A stretch of DNA of 64,000 bases from Herbaspirillum sp. WKF16 (GCF_028993615.1 NZ_CP118632.1:1922001-1986000), one strand, 5' to 3'; counted from the first letter of the stretch, positions 13,384 to 24,540 are shown. The notes: a model not told the origin generated them from the letters alone. Numbers and translations: made by a program.

Positions 13384-14676
13384 ATGAACCTGATTCCCCT
13401 GGCCGAACGCATGCGGCCGCAATCCTTCGACGACGTCATCGGCCAGCAGCACGTGCTGGGGCCGGGCAAGCCGCTGCGCGTGGCCTTCGAGTCCGGCGAG
13501 CCGCATTCGATGATCCTGTGGGGGCCGCCGGGCGTGGGCAAGACCACCCTGGCGCGCCTGATGGCGGACTCCTTCAATGCCGAGTTCATCGCGCTGTCGG
13601 CGGTGCTCTCGGGCGTCAAGGACATCCGCGAGGCGGTCGAGCGCGCCCAGCTGATTCGCGCCAATTCGGGCCGTCGCACCATCCTGTTCGTGGATGAGGT
13701 GCATCGCTTCAACAAGAGCCAGCAGGACGCCTTCCTGCCGCACGTGGAGAGCGGGCTGTTCACCTTCATCGGCGCCACCACGGAGAACCCGTCCTTCGAG
13801 GTCAATGGCGCGCTGCTCTCGCGCGCGGCGGTATATGTGTTGAAGTCGCTGACCGACGACGACCTCGGCGCCATGATCGACCGCGCCTGCCAGGATCAGC
13901 TGGACGGCCTGCAATTCCAGCCGGAAGCGCGGGAGATGCTGGTAGCCAGCGCCGACGGCGACGGCCGCAAGCTGTTGAACAACCTGGAGATTGTGGCGCG
14001 CTCGGCGCAGGCCAAGGGGCAGGAGACGGTCACCCCCGAGGTGCTGGCCGAATGCCAGGGCGATGCGCTGCGCCGCTTCGACAAGGGCGGCGACGCCTTC
14101 TACGACCAGATCTCGGCGCTGCACAAGTCGGTGCGCGGCTCCAATCCGGACGGCGCGCTGTATTGGTTGACGCGCATGCTCGACGGCGGCGTCGATCCGC
14201 GTTATCTCTCGCGCCGCATCGTGCGCATGGCCTGGGAAGACATCGGCCTGGCCGATCCCCGCGCCATGACCATCGCCAACGACGCCGCCAACACCTATGA
14301 GCGGCTGGGCTCGCCCGAGGGCGAGCTGGCGCTGGCGCAGGCGGTGATCTACCTGGCGGTGGCCGCCAAGAGCAACGCCGGCTACATGGCCTACAACCAG
14401 GCGCGCGCTTTCGTTGCCAAGGACAAGTCGCGCGGCGTGCCGGAGCACCTGCGCAACGCGCCGACCAAGCTGATGAAGGAGCTGGGCTACGGCAAGCTGT
14501 ACCGTTATGCCCATGACGAGCCGGAAGCCTACGCCGCCGGCGAGACCTACCTGCCGGACGGCATGCGCGAACCCAACTGGTACCAGCCGGCGCCGCGCGG
14601 GCTGGAAGCCAAGATCGGCGACAAGCTGGCGCACCTGCGCGAGCTCGACCGCGAGGCGCGCAAGAATTCGAAATAA
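13384..14676 (+). CDS. rarA: Replication-associated recombination protein A (RarA/MgsA), AAA ATPase
   Basis: A 430-residue clamp-loader-like ATPase that acts at stalled replication forks with SSB. It shows Walker A WGPPGVGKTT, Walker B LFVDEVHRFNKSQQDAFLPH, sensor 1 GATTENPSFE, and the C-terminal segments ALHKSVRGSNPDGALYW and HLRNAPTKLMKELGYG, all characteristic. ATG at 13384 gives MNLIPLAERMRPQSF, aligned with known N-termini. A TTG at 13333 in the same frame would add 17 residues and cannot be excluded. Neither has a strong ribosome binding site. Its place before serS is the conserved arrangement. Confidence 0.96.
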   Translation: MNLIPLAERMRPQSFDDVIGQQHVLGPGKPLRVAFESGEPHSMILWGPPGVGKTTLARLMADSFNAEFIALSAVLSGVKDIREAVERAQLIRANSGRRTILFVDEVHRFNKSQQDAFLPHVESGLFTFIGATTENPSFEVNGALLSRAAVYVLKSLTDDDLGAMIDRACQDQLDGLQFQPEAREMLVASADGDGRKLLNNLEIVARSAQAKGQETVTPEVLAECQGDALRRFDKGGDAFYDQISALHKSVRGSNPDGALYWLTRMLDGGVDPRYLSRRIVRMAWEDIGLADPRAMTIANDAANTYERLGSPEGELALAQAVIYLAVAAKSNAGYMAYNQARAFVAKDKSRGVPEHLRNAPTKLMKELGYGKLYRYAHDEPEAYAAGETYLPDGMREPNWYQPAPRGLEAKIGDKLAHLRELDREARKNSK

Positions 14677-16797
<2,121 letters not shown>

Positions 16798-16814
16798 TTG
16801 GCGACGGCATCGGC

Positions 16815-16850
16815 AAAACGGCCGCCCTGAGGAGGGCGGCCGTTTTGTTT
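16815..16850 (+). terminator. Terminator of serS
   Basis: Perfect 14-bp arms (AAAACGGCCGCCCT and its complement) with a 4-base GAGG loop, followed by a broken T-run. It lies 17 bp after the serS stop. Because of the A-run on the left arm it may also serve the minus-strand gene that ends at 16897. Confidence 0.85.
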
Positions 16851-16896
16851 TGGGCGCAGGAAAACGCAGCTGAAAACGTTTTCCCGAAGGGCGAGC

Positions 16897-18777
16897 TTAA
16901 CCGTCCTTGAGCGCCCACGAGAAGGCCACCGGGATACGGCGTTCGATGAACAGGCTGTTGCCCTGGATTTTTTTGGCCTGCTTCTTGGCCTTGGTGGCGG
17001 CCGAGGCGATCTGGTGCGGCGAGGAGTATTGCGAGGGCTCGATCTTCACCGCGCCCAGCGAGATCGACACCAGCGGATGCAGGACCCGGTTGCCCTGGCG
17101 GTCTTCCGAGTGATAGCCGCCGCGCTCGCGGTCTTCGTCGTAGTAGAAGGCGCGCGACTCGGCCTCGAAGTTGTCCAACATGGCGCGGCAGCGCTTCTCC
17201 CAGTCTTCGCTCTGGAACATGATCAGGAAGTCGTCGCCGCCGATGTGGCCGATGAAGTCCAGGTTGGCGTCGCAGCCCTGCTGCAGCACGCGGCCGGTCA
17301 GCTGGATCATGTCGTCGCCCTTGCGGTAGCCATAGACATCATTGAAGGGCTTGAAGTGGTCCAGGTCGCAATAGCAGATGCAGAACTCGACGCCGCTTTG
17401 CAGCAGGTATTCGATGTGGTCGTTGATGGGCACGTTGCCCGGCAATTGCGTCAGCGGGTTGGCGTGGCGCGCGGCGTCGATCTGCATCTGCGTGATCTCG
17501 CGCAGCAGGTCGTGGCCGGTGCCCAGGCCCATGTACTGGCCGCGGTCGGTGATGATGAAGCCGTTCGACAGGTGGTGCGACTCCGCCTGCACCAGCAGGT
17601 TCGACAGGTCCTGCAGGCTGGTTTCCTGTTCGGTCAGGATGGGATTGGGATCCATGAAGAAGGCGCAGGATTTCTTGCCGTAGAGTTCGCGGCCGTACAG
17701 GCGGGCGAAGCGCTCGACCATGCTGTAGCGGTTGATCAGGCCGATCGGCAGGCCGTTGCTGACCACCGGCAGCGCCTGCAGTTGCGGGTCGTTGACGAAC
17801 ATGTCGTAGACCGTGTCGTTGGAGACGTCCGGGCTGACGTACTGGGTCTCCCGCAGCAGCTTGAAGACGGTGGCGTTGCGCTTGCCGGGACCGTACTTGC
17901 TGGCCGCCAGCGGCACCTTGTCGCGGCGCAGGGTCTTGGTGACGTCTTCCGAGATCGACACCGGCGGCTCCGGCTGCGGGCGCGCGATGTGATAGCCCTG
18001 GCCGCAGGCGATGCCGAGGTCGCGGATGGTCAGCAGCTCGGCCTGCGACTCGATGCCCTCGGCGATCACGATCGAGCCGGACTTCTCGGCGATCTCCTGG
18101 ATCGAGCGCACGAACTGCAGCTTCATCGGATCGTGGTTGATGCCCTGCACGAAGTGCATGTCGATCTTCACGTACTCCGGCTGCAGCTCGGACCACAGGC
18201 GCAGGCTGGAGAAGCCTTCGCCGAGGTCGTCGATGGCGATCTGGAAGCCCATGTCGCGGTAGTGCATGGCGGCATTGCGCAAGAGGGCATAGTCGTAGGT
18301 CGGCTCGTTCTCGGTGAGTTCGATGATGATGCGCTGGGGGTTCACGCCCAGCTTCTCCAGGTAGCGCAGCGTCTCGCCCTGGATCGCCTCGGGCTGCATC
18401 AGCGCGCCGGGAGTGACGTTGAGGAACAGGTTGCCCGGCAGGCCCAGCTGGGCGAAGCGCGCCAGCACGATGTGCCGGCACAGGTATTCCATCTGCACCG
18501 ACAGGTTGTGCGCCCGCGCCACCTTGAACAGCGCCAGCGGAGAGTGCAGCGGCGTATTGGAGGGGCCGCGGATCAAGCCTTCATAACCGAGGATCTCGCC
18601 ATTGCGCATGCGCACGATGGGCTGGAACAGCGCCGTCAATTTGCGCTGCGCGATGATTTCATGCAACAAGGACAACATCGGATCGGATGCGCCGGGCTGC
18701 GGATTGCCGGCGGCGCGGGCGATCAGCTCGGCAGCTTCGGCGCCGAGCGGGAAGGGGGCGTTGGAGAGGGGCGCCAT
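16897..18777 (-). CDS. EAL - CBS pair - GGDEF cyclic-di-GMP signalling protein
   Basis: A 626-residue cytoplasmic protein with the order EAL (about 35-270), CBS pair (about 305-430), GGDEF (about 450-610). The EAL part keeps the catalytic signatures: EGL at 66-68, LNVTP, ELTEN, IDDLGEGFSS, VKIDMHFV, IAEGIES and QGYHIARP. Phosphodiesterase activity on c-di-GMP is therefore plausible. The GGDEF motif is degenerate, GGDDF at 513-517, and the RxxD inhibitory site is absent, so cyclase activity is doubtful. The CBS pair may sense an adenine nucleotide. No membrane segment is seen. The gene stands alone between serS and tRNA-Ser. Confidence 0.92.
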   Translation of the reverse strand: MAPLSNAPFPLGAEAAELIARAAGNPQPGASDPMLSLLHEIIAQRKLTALFQPIVRMRNGEILGYEGLIRGPSNTPLHSPLALFKVARAHNLSVQMEYLCRHIVLARFAQLGLPGNLFLNVTPGALMQPEAIQGETLRYLEKLGVNPQRIIIELTENEPTYDYALLRNAAMHYRDMGFQIAIDDLGEGFSSLRLWSELQPEYVKIDMHFVQGINHDPMKLQFVRSIQEIAEKSGSIVIAEGIESQAELLTIRDLGIACGQGYHIARPQPEPPVSISEDVTKTLRRDKVPLAASKYGPGKRNATVFKLLRETQYVSPDVSNDTVYDMFVNDPQLQALPVVSNGLPIGLINRYSMVERFARLYGRELYGKKSCAFFMDPNPILTEQETSLQDLSNLLVQAESHHLSNGFIITDRGQYMGLGTGHDLLREITQMQIDAARHANPLTQLPGNVPINDHIEYLLQSGVEFCICYCDLDHFKPFNDVYGYRKGDDMIQLTGRVLQQGCDANLDFIGHIGGDDFLIMFQSEDWEKRCRAMLDNFEAESRAFYYDEDRERGGYHSEDRQGNRVLHPLVSISLGAVKIEPSQYSSPHQIASAATKAKKQAKKIQGNSLFIERRIPVAFSWALKDG

Positions 18778-19084
18778 CTGGCAAAGTCCGAAATGAGTTG
18801 TTCCAAAGAACGGAAAATAATTTACGGATGCTAGAAGTCATTTATGACAAGATGATGATGAAAGTGCACCGCGCGGACGTTTTTGCATGAAAAGAACAGC
18901 CTGCCTTGTTTTGGATCAGCAGCTGTCCCGGTGGCCGGGAAAAGAGGCGGGGCGGATGATAGGGGTTGCCGGTCTGATAAATGAGTTTCGGAAATTATTT
19001 TTCAGATGGGTATTCCGTTACCAAAAATCTTCTGATATAGTTGCCGACTTTGCTGCACCACGCAGCGAACGACCGAAGTTAACC
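18778..19084. other. Intergenic region upstream of the EAL/GGDEF gene and tRNA-Ser
   Basis: A 307-bp AT-richer stretch with no supported gene; short frames here lack start signals and coding character. It must hold the minus-strand promoter of the EAL-CBS-GGDEF gene. On the plus strand, TATAGT at 19036-19041 with TTCCGT 17 bp upstream is a usable promoter for tRNA-Ser, ending about 45 bp before the mature tRNA. Confidence 0.5.
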
Positions 19085-19175
<91 letters not shown>

Positions 19176-19207
19176 TTGGCTTAAAAAAAAGTAGTCGCAG
19201 GAACAGA

Positions 19208-19240
19208 TAAGGCTCTGAATTTTTCAGGGCCTTATTTTTA
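19208..19240 (+). terminator. Terminator of tRNA-Ser
   Basis: Twelve-base arms (TAAGGCTCTGAA with TTCAGGGCCTTA, one T-G pair) and a short loop, followed by TTTTTA. It lies 33 bp after the tRNA. Confidence 0.8.
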
Positions 19241-19518
19241 TTCTGCGCCGGTTTTGCATCGGGATGCGCGAGCATGCCGGTTCCGGGGCTGCGATCCGGC
19301 AGCGCCGATCAATAACAGCGGCATCGCCTACTCAAGGGGAGGGGGCGGCGAGGTCGACTGCCTCGGCCGCACCAGGTCCGGAGACGATTCAATTCGGGTT
19401 CCCGCGCAGCGGGACTCGCCTGTGGTTTATTTTCATCCCCGCTCACGATCTTGTGTCGCCGGTACGCCGGTCTTGTTATATTCATAAAAAATCGTAAGCC
19501 TCGAAGCGGGCCCATTAA
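19241..19518. other. Intergenic leader of the membrane diguanylate cyclase
   Basis: About 280 bp with no supported gene; overlapping short frames lack ribosome binding sites. Near the end, TTGTGT and TGTTAT with a 17-bp spacer (about 19451-19479) could be a sigma-70 promoter for the gene starting at 19519. No operator or riboswitch is recognised. Confidence 0.4.
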
Positions 19519-21246
19519 ATGTCCTTGAATCGTCTGTTCCGGCTGATTTCCATCGCATTGCTGATGTTGTTCCTGGCATTGGCGATTTCGCTGGTATGGA
19601 TCGAATGGAGCATTTACCAGAACGGCGCCAACAGCGTGCCGGCGCTGAGGAATTTTCGCCTCGGCCTGATCGCCATGGAAAAGCTCTCCGCCGAGCGCGG
19701 CCCGGCCAACGCCTACATGGGCGCCAGGCCGCAGGATCGGGAGCAACTCTACCTGCGCTTGAAAGAAGCCCGCGCCACCAGCGACGCCGCGCTCGCCAAG
19801 CTGCGCGGCGCGCTGGACAAGGATCCCACGCTGCGCAAATCCTCCATGTCAGAGCGCCTGCGCACGGTGCAGCAGGCCCTGGGCCCGGCGCGCGCGGCGG
19901 TCGACCGCGTCGGGCTGCAAGCCCAGGAGCAACGCACGCACCTGTACGTGGTGTCCGCCGTGAACGGCATGGTCGACATGATCCCGGTGATGGTGCGCGT
20001 GACGGCCGAGCTGGCCAACATCGTCGACCAGTCCGATCCCGACCTGCGCGACGGCCTGGCGGGCGTGCGCGCCGCCGCCAGCCTGCGCGAATACGCCGGC
20101 CAGATCGGCTCGCGCTTTACCGCCCCCCTGATCCTCCAGCGCAAGCTGGATTCCGATGAAGTGATCGAGATCGGCCGCCTCTATGGCCGCATCGAACTGC
20201 TGCGCTCGCTGGTCGGCGCGCAATTGGCGTCCTACGCCGCGCGGCCCGAATTCGCGCGCGCCCTGGACGACATGGACAAACAATACTTCGACAACGGCTT
20301 CCAGTTCCTCGACTACCTGCTGCAGGTCGGCCTGAAATCGGGCGACTACGGCATCACGCCGGCCGAGCTGGCGGCGCGCTACGTGCCGCAGATGAAATCC
20401 ATCCTCGACCTGCGCGACCTCCTGCTCGACGACATGATGGTGCGCGCCGAGCAGCGCAACATGCAGGCCCGTAATTTCCTGGCCTCGGTGATCGGGCTGA
20501 CGATCATCGCCTGCCTGTTCTTCCAGTTGCTGATGTACCTGATCCGCAAACGCGTGGTGCGCCCGCTGGTGAACGCCACCGACCTGGTGGTCGGCCTGGT
20601 CGACGGCAAGCTGGACCAGGAAATCCCCAAGGGAAAATACGACGACGAGATCGGCGGCATGATGCGCGCCTTGCGGGTGCTCAAGGAGCGCATCCTGGAG
20701 CGCAACAGCCTGGCCAAGGAGCGCGAGGCGCTGATCACGCAGCTGCAGACCTCGTCCAATACCGATTTCCTGACCGGCCTGCTGAACCGCCGCGCCTTCT
20801 TCTCCTACGGCGAGCAGCAGCTGGGCGTGGCGCAGCGCTACGGCCGCGAGCTCTCGGTGGTGCTGTTCGACATCGACCACTTCAAGCGCATCAACGACAC
20901 CTACGGCCATCTCTCGGGCGACACCATCCTGCGCGGCGTGGCGCAGACCGCGACGCAGCTGCTGCGCAAGGTCGATGTGCTGGCGCGCTACGGCGGCGAG
21001 GAGTTCATCGTGCTGCTGCCGGAATCCGACCTGGAGCAGGCGCGGGCGGTGGCGGAGAAGCTGCGCTTTTCGCTGGCGCAGAAAGACTTCGAGATCGACG
21101 GCGGCCAGCATGTCCGCATCAACGCCAGTTTCGGCGTGGCGACGCTGGTGGACGGGCGCAGCCTGGAGCAGTTGATCAAGCTGGCCGATACCGCCCTGTA
21201 CGTGGCCAAGGAGCAGGGGCGCAACCGGGTCGAGGTCAGCGCCTGA
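19519..21246 (+). CDS. Membrane-bound diguanylate cyclase with periplasmic sensor and HAMP-like linker
   Basis: A 575-residue enzyme that would make c-di-GMP from two GTP. The first membrane helix is at about residues 7-30 and the second near 320-340. They enclose a 290-residue periplasmic all-helical sensor. Its opening EKLSAERGPANAYM resembles nitrate/nitrite-sensing (NIT-type) helices, but that is only a resemblance. A HAMP-like stretch follows (KRVVRPLVNATDLVVGLVDGKLD), then a short coiled coil. The GGDEF domain is intact: DIDHFKRINDTYGH, the RxxD inhibitory site beginning at residue 483, and GGEEF at 492-496. Cyclase activity with product inhibition is expected. The gene stands alone and ends at a terminator. 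Confidence 0.93.
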   Translation: MSLNRLFRLISIALLMLFLALAISLVWIEWSIYQNGANSVPALRNFRLGLIAMEKLSAERGPANAYMGARPQDREQLYLRLKEARATSDAALAKLRGALDKDPTLRKSSMSERLRTVQQALGPARAAVDRVGLQAQEQRTHLYVVSAVNGMVDMIPVMVRVTAELANIVDQSDPDLRDGLAGVRAAASLREYAGQIGSRFTAPLILQRKLDSDEVIEIGRLYGRIELLRSLVGAQLASYAARPEFARALDDMDKQYFDNGFQFLDYLLQVGLKSGDYGITPAELAARYVPQMKSILDLRDLLLDDMMVRAEQRNMQARNFLASVIGLTIIACLFFQLLMYLIRKRVVRPLVNATDLVVGLVDGKLDQEIPKGKYDDEIGGMMRALRVLKERILERNSLAKEREALITQLQTSSNTDFLTGLLNRRAFFSYGEQQLGVAQRYGRELSVVLFDIDHFKRINDTYGHLSGDTILRGVAQTATQLLRKVDVLARYGGEEFIVLLPESDLEQARAVAEKLRFSLAQKDFEIDGGQHVRINASFGVATLVDGRSLEQLIKLADTALYVAKEQGRNRVEVSA

Positions 21247-21285
21247 GGTCGTGCGGCGGGTGCTGCCGACGCTCGCGAGCGTGGC

Positions 21286-21316
21286 AAAAAAGGGCCGGCA
21301 TGATGCCGGCCTTTTT
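21286..21316. terminator. Bidirectional terminator between the cyclase and the LacI gene
   Basis: GGCCGGCA and TGCCGGCC form an 8-bp stem over a TGA loop, preceded by A6G and followed by T5. It separates two convergent genes. Confidence 0.8.
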
Positions 21317-21331
21317 CATGGCGCGACGGGA

Positions 21332-22360
21332 TCAGGTGCTCTCGCGCTCCAGGATGGAGTAGCCCAGGTCGCGCACCGGCTGCTCGACGCTGTGACCGGC
21401 GAAGCGGGTGAGCAGCATGTCGGCCGCGGTCAGGCCGATCTGGTGCGCGCTGATCTGCACCGTGGTCAGCGCAGGCAGTACTTCCGGCGCGATTTCCAGG
21501 TTGGCGAAACCGGCCAGGGCAATGCGTCCGGGCACGGCCACGCCGCGTCGCGCGCATTCCATGGCGGCGCCGGCGGCGATGACGTCGTTGCTGAAGAAGG
21601 CGGCATCGACCTGCGGATGGCGATCCAGCAGCCGGCCTATCGATTCGCGCCCGGCGTGCAGGAAGGAGCCCATGGGGACCTTGAGGTGCACCGGCTCGGC
21701 CGCGCCGTGCGCCAGCAGCGCTTCGCGCATGCCGGCGAAGCGCGCCATGCCGCGCGGATCCTCGCCGCCGACGAAGGCCATGTGGCGGTAGCCGCGGCCG
21801 TGCAGGTAGTCGCCCATGGCGCGGCCGGCGTCATGGTTGTTGAAGCCGGCCAGCATGTCGATCGGGCGCTTGGTCAGGTCCCAGGTTTCGACCACGGGGA
21901 TGCCGGCGGCCTTGAGACGCTGCCGGGTGCGGGCGGTGTGCTGCACGCCGGTCAGCACCAGGCCGTCGACGCGACGGCCGATGAAGGCTTCCACCAGCGC
22001 GGTCTCGGTGTCTTCGCAATAGCCGGTCTGGCCCAGCAGCAACTGGTAGCCCTGCAAACTCAACTGCTCGGACAGGCCGCGCACCGTCTCGGCAAAGATG
22101 GAGTGGCTGATGGTGGGCACAATGGCGGCCACGATGCGGGTACGGCGCGAGGCCAGGCCGCCGGCCAGCATGTTGGGGATGTAGCCCATGCTGGCGATGA
22201 AGGATTCGACCTTGGCGCGGGTGTCGGGCGAGACCTTTTCCGGGGTGTTGATCACGCGCGAGACCGTGATGTGCGAGACCCCCGCGGCGCGGGCGACGTC
22301 TTCCTTGGTGATGGCGCGCGCCTGGGCGGCGGGGCTGCTGGTCTCGGGTTTTCTTTTCAT
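21332..22360 (-). CDS. LacI family transcriptional regulator (GntR/gluconate-type)
   Basis: A 342-residue repressor. The N-terminal helix-turn-helix is ITKEDVARAAGVSHITVSRVIN (about residues 17-38), followed by the hinge helix ending PNMLAGGLASRRT. The remaining 270 residues are a periplasmic-binding-protein-like sugar sensor (VAAIVPTISHSIFAETVRGLSEQL, RRVDGLVLTGV, VDAAFFSNDVIAAGA). The style is close to the GntR branch of LacI regulators that respond to gluconate or related sugar acids. No sugar-catabolic operon adjoins it here: the next gene on its strand is a MarR regulator, so its targets lie elsewhere. Confidence 0.93.
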   Translation of the reverse strand: MKRKPETSSPAAQARAITKEDVARAAGVSHITVSRVINTPEKVSPDTRAKVESFIASMGYIPNMLAGGLASRRTRIVAAIVPTISHSIFAETVRGLSEQLSLQGYQLLLGQTGYCEDTETALVEAFIGRRVDGLVLTGVQHTARTRQRLKAAGIPVVETWDLTKRPIDMLAGFNNHDAGRAMGDYLHGRGYRHMAFVGGEDPRGMARFAGMREALLAHGAAEPVHLKVPMGSFLHAGRESIGRLLDRHPQVDAAFFSNDVIAAGAAMECARRGVAVPGRIALAGFANLEIAPEVLPALTTVQISAHQIGLTAADMLLTRFAGHSVEQPVRDLGYSILEREST

Positions 22361-22455
22361 GGGCGAAGTGGTGGGCGGGCCTGGGTGGCAAGCATAGCAG
22401 GAGGCGGCGCGGGCGGCAGTTGCGGAAAACCGCAGGCCGGCGCATCCGCGCTGGC

Positions 22456-22881
22456 TCAGTCGCGGTCGTTGAAGGCCGAGATGTGGGAGACCTGGAATAC
22501 CCCCGACAGCGACTGCAATTCATTGCGATGCAGCTCGGCCAGGCGATGCAGGTACTGTTCTCCCAGCTCGGTCAGGCGCACCTGGACCAGGCGCTTGTCG
22601 CGATCGTCGGGCGCGCGCGTGACCAGCCCGGCCTTCACGCAGCGCGTGACCAGCGCCACCACGCCGTGGTGCTGCGACTGCAGGCGTTCGGCCAGCTCGC
22701 TGATGCTGGCCCAGTCGCGGCCGGGGAAGCCCTTGATGTGCAGCATCAGCAGGTATTGCAGCGGCGTGATGCCTTCGCCTTGCGCGGCATCTTCGGAAAA
22801 GCGCAGGAAGCGGCGCAACTGATAACGAAATTCCGAGAGCGCCTCGAAGTCGTCCTTTTGCAGGCGGGAGGTGTGTTTCAT
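22456..22881 (-). CDS. MarR family transcriptional regulator
   Basis: A 141-residue dimeric winged-helix regulator. The recognisable core is PLQYLLMLHIKGFPGRDWASISELAERLQSQHHGVVALVTRCVKAGLVTRAPDDRDKRLVQVRLTELG: helix-turn-helix, then the DDRDKR wing of the family. The ligand is unknown. It is divergent from the HPP-CBS membrane protein with 157 bp between starts, and an imperfect palindrome in that gap is a candidate operator. Autoregulation and control of the divergent gene are inferred from this layout. Confidence 0.92.
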   Translation of the reverse strand: MKHTSRLQKDDFEALSEFRYQLRRFLRFSEDAAQGEGITPLQYLLMLHIKGFPGRDWASISELAERLQSQHHGVVALVTRCVKAGLVTRAPDDRDKRLVQVRLTELGEQYLHRLAELHRNELQSLSGVFQVSHISAFNDRD

Positions 22882-22954
22882 GGCTGGCGCGGGACCCGGA
22901 GGATCATCTGGATGCCATCATCGGGGCAGGCGAGGCGCCTGGAGCGGGACATGT

Positions 22955-22974
22955 ATATCATCTTGTGATGTAAT
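22955..22974. promoter_or_regulatory. Candidate MarR operator
   Basis: An imperfect palindrome: ATATCATC at 22955-22962 and GATGTAAT at 22967-22974, six of eight positions symmetric, around TTGT. It lies in the gap between the divergent MarR and HPP-CBS genes in an otherwise GC-rich region. Binding is inference only. Confidence 0.35.
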
Positions 22975-23038
22975 TGCGGTTTGGCTGCGCTGACGCCGGC
23001 CCTGGTTCAATACGTCGAGGAAGTCGCGGAAAACGGAT

Positions 23039-24235
23039 ATGCCCGATTCTATCTTGCTGTGGTTCAAAAGTTTCATCCCGCCAAAAAGCAATGTCGACCG
23101 CTTCGAGCGCATGCGCTCTTGCGTCGGCAGCCTGTTCGGCATCCTGCTGGTGGGCTTGGCCAGTTACGCCATCCTGCCGCATGACGCCAGGACCGTCTGG
23201 CTGATCGCCCCCATGGGCGCCTCGGCGGTGCTGCTGTTCGCGGTACCGGCCAGCCCGCTGGCGCAACCGTGGTCCATCATCGGCGGCAACCTCTGGTCGG
23301 CGCTGGTCGGCGTGACCTGCGTCAAGCTGATCCCGGAGCCGGCGCTGGCGGCGGCGGTGGCCATCTCGCTGGCCATCGGCGGCATGTTCCTGTTGCGCTG
23401 CATTCATCCGCCCAGCGGCGCGGTGGCGCTGACGGCGGTGCTGGGTGGGCCGGTGGTGCATGAGATGGGCTACGCCTTCGTGCTGGCGCCGGTGCTGCTC
23501 AATTCGGCGCTGCTGCTGCTCGCCGCGCTGTTCTTCAACAATGCCTCCGGGCGGCGCTATCCGCATGCGCAGCAGAGCGCGGCGGCGCATCCGCACCAGA
23601 CCCGCGATGAGCTGCCGATTGCCCGGTTGGGGTTCTCGCATGAGGACCTGGACGAGGTGTTGAAGAACTATAACCAGGTGATCGACATCGGCCGCGACGA
23701 CCTGGAAGAGATCTTCATGCAGACCGAGATGCGCGCCTACCATCGCCGCTTCGGCGAGACGCGCTGCGAGGCGGCGATGTCGCGCGACGTCGTGGCGGTG
23801 GAGTTTGCCACCAGCCTGGACGAGGCCTGGCGCCTGCTGCAGTCGCACCGCCTGCGCGCCTTGCCGGTGCTGGATCGGGCGCGGCATGTGATCGGCATCG
23901 TCAGTCGCAGCGATTTTTTGGAGCACGCCGGCGCCGACGTGCATACCGGACTGGCGGGGCAGCTGCGCAAGTTGTTGCATCGCGTGCCGTTCACGCACTC
24001 CGAGAAGCCGGAAGTGGTCGGCCAGATCATGAGCGGCGAGGTGATTTCGGCCGGTGTGGATACGCCGGTGCTGGCGCTGGTGCCGAAGATGGCCGATGGC
24101 TTGCATCAGATCCCGGTGGTGGACGTCGACGGCAAGCTGGCCGGCATGCTGACGCAGTCCGACATGATTGCGGCGCTGTACGAGAAGAACCTGGCGGCCG
24201 CGCGCGGCGCGCCGGGCCTGCGCAGCGCTGCTTGA
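23039..24235 (+). CDS. HPP family membrane protein with C-terminal CBS pair
   Basis: A 398-residue inner-membrane protein. The first 175 residues hold about four helices and the family motif HPPSGAVALTAVLGG (about 122-136). A hydrophilic linker follows, then two CBS domains (about 235-390: MSRDVVAVEFATSLDEAWRL through MLTQSDMIAAL). Some HPP proteins take part in nitrite transport, but many have no known substrate. The CBS pair suggests regulation by a nucleotide or ionic strength. The ATG is the first in frame after weak upstream signals. Divergent from a MarR regulator, its likely controller. Confidence 0.88.
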   Translation: MPDSILLWFKSFIPPKSNVDRFERMRSCVGSLFGILLVGLASYAILPHDARTVWLIAPMGASAVLLFAVPASPLAQPWSIIGGNLWSALVGVTCVKLIPEPALAAAVAISLAIGGMFLLRCIHPPSGAVALTAVLGGPVVHEMGYAFVLAPVLLNSALLLLAALFFNNASGRRYPHAQQSAAAHPHQTRDELPIARLGFSHEDLDEVLKNYNQVIDIGRDDLEEIFMQTEMRAYHRRFGETRCEAAMSRDVVAVEFATSLDEAWRLLQSHRLRALPVLDRARHVIGIVSRSDFLEHAGADVHTGLAGQLRKLLHRVPFTHSEKPEVVGQIMSGEVISAGVDTPVLALVPKMADGLHQIPVVDVDGKLAGMLTQSDMIAALYEKNLAAARGAPGLRSAA

Positions 24236-24311
24236 CAGGGCGCCCGGGCGGGGTGATTCTCGGCCTGTGGCGCGGCCCGGACTGCGGGCGCGCCGATGCG
24301 AGGAGACTGTG

Positions 24312-24476
24312 ATGAGGATGACCGTCCTGGTTGTTGCCGTATCCGTCCTGTTGGCCCTGGCCGCCTGCGAGCGCAAGGGCGGCAATCCGCCCAAGCCGGT
24401 GACCGAGGCGCCGCCCGTTGCATTTTTGTGGGGTGGATCGGCTTCGGGAGGTGCTACCGGCGAGAGTTATGCATAA
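24312..24476 (+). CDS. Very small lipoprotein, function unknown
   Basis: A 54-residue protein supported by an AGGAG site 6 bases before the ATG and a clean lipoprotein signal: basic start MRM, hydrophobic core VLVVAVSVLLALA, and lipobox LAAC with Cys19. The mature part is only about 36 residues, rich in Gly, Pro and Ala (KGGNPPKPVTEAPP), and would be a lipid-anchored peptide of the entericidin size class. I do not recognise it as entericidin. A terminator-like hairpin about 100 bp downstream could end its transcript. Confidence 0.6.
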   Translation: MRMTVLVVAVSVLLALAACERKGGNPPKPVTEAPPVAFLWGGSASGGATGESYA

Positions 24477-24540
24477 GGTGAATATCTGCTATTGCCACAA
24501 TAAAGCAGACTCGCCGTGGGCCGATCGCTATAGTTGCACC

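Noticed and set aside
19254..19497. Two short overlapping frames after tRNA-Ser
   Set aside because: They have no ribosome binding site, no recognisable domain, and overlap each other in different frames.
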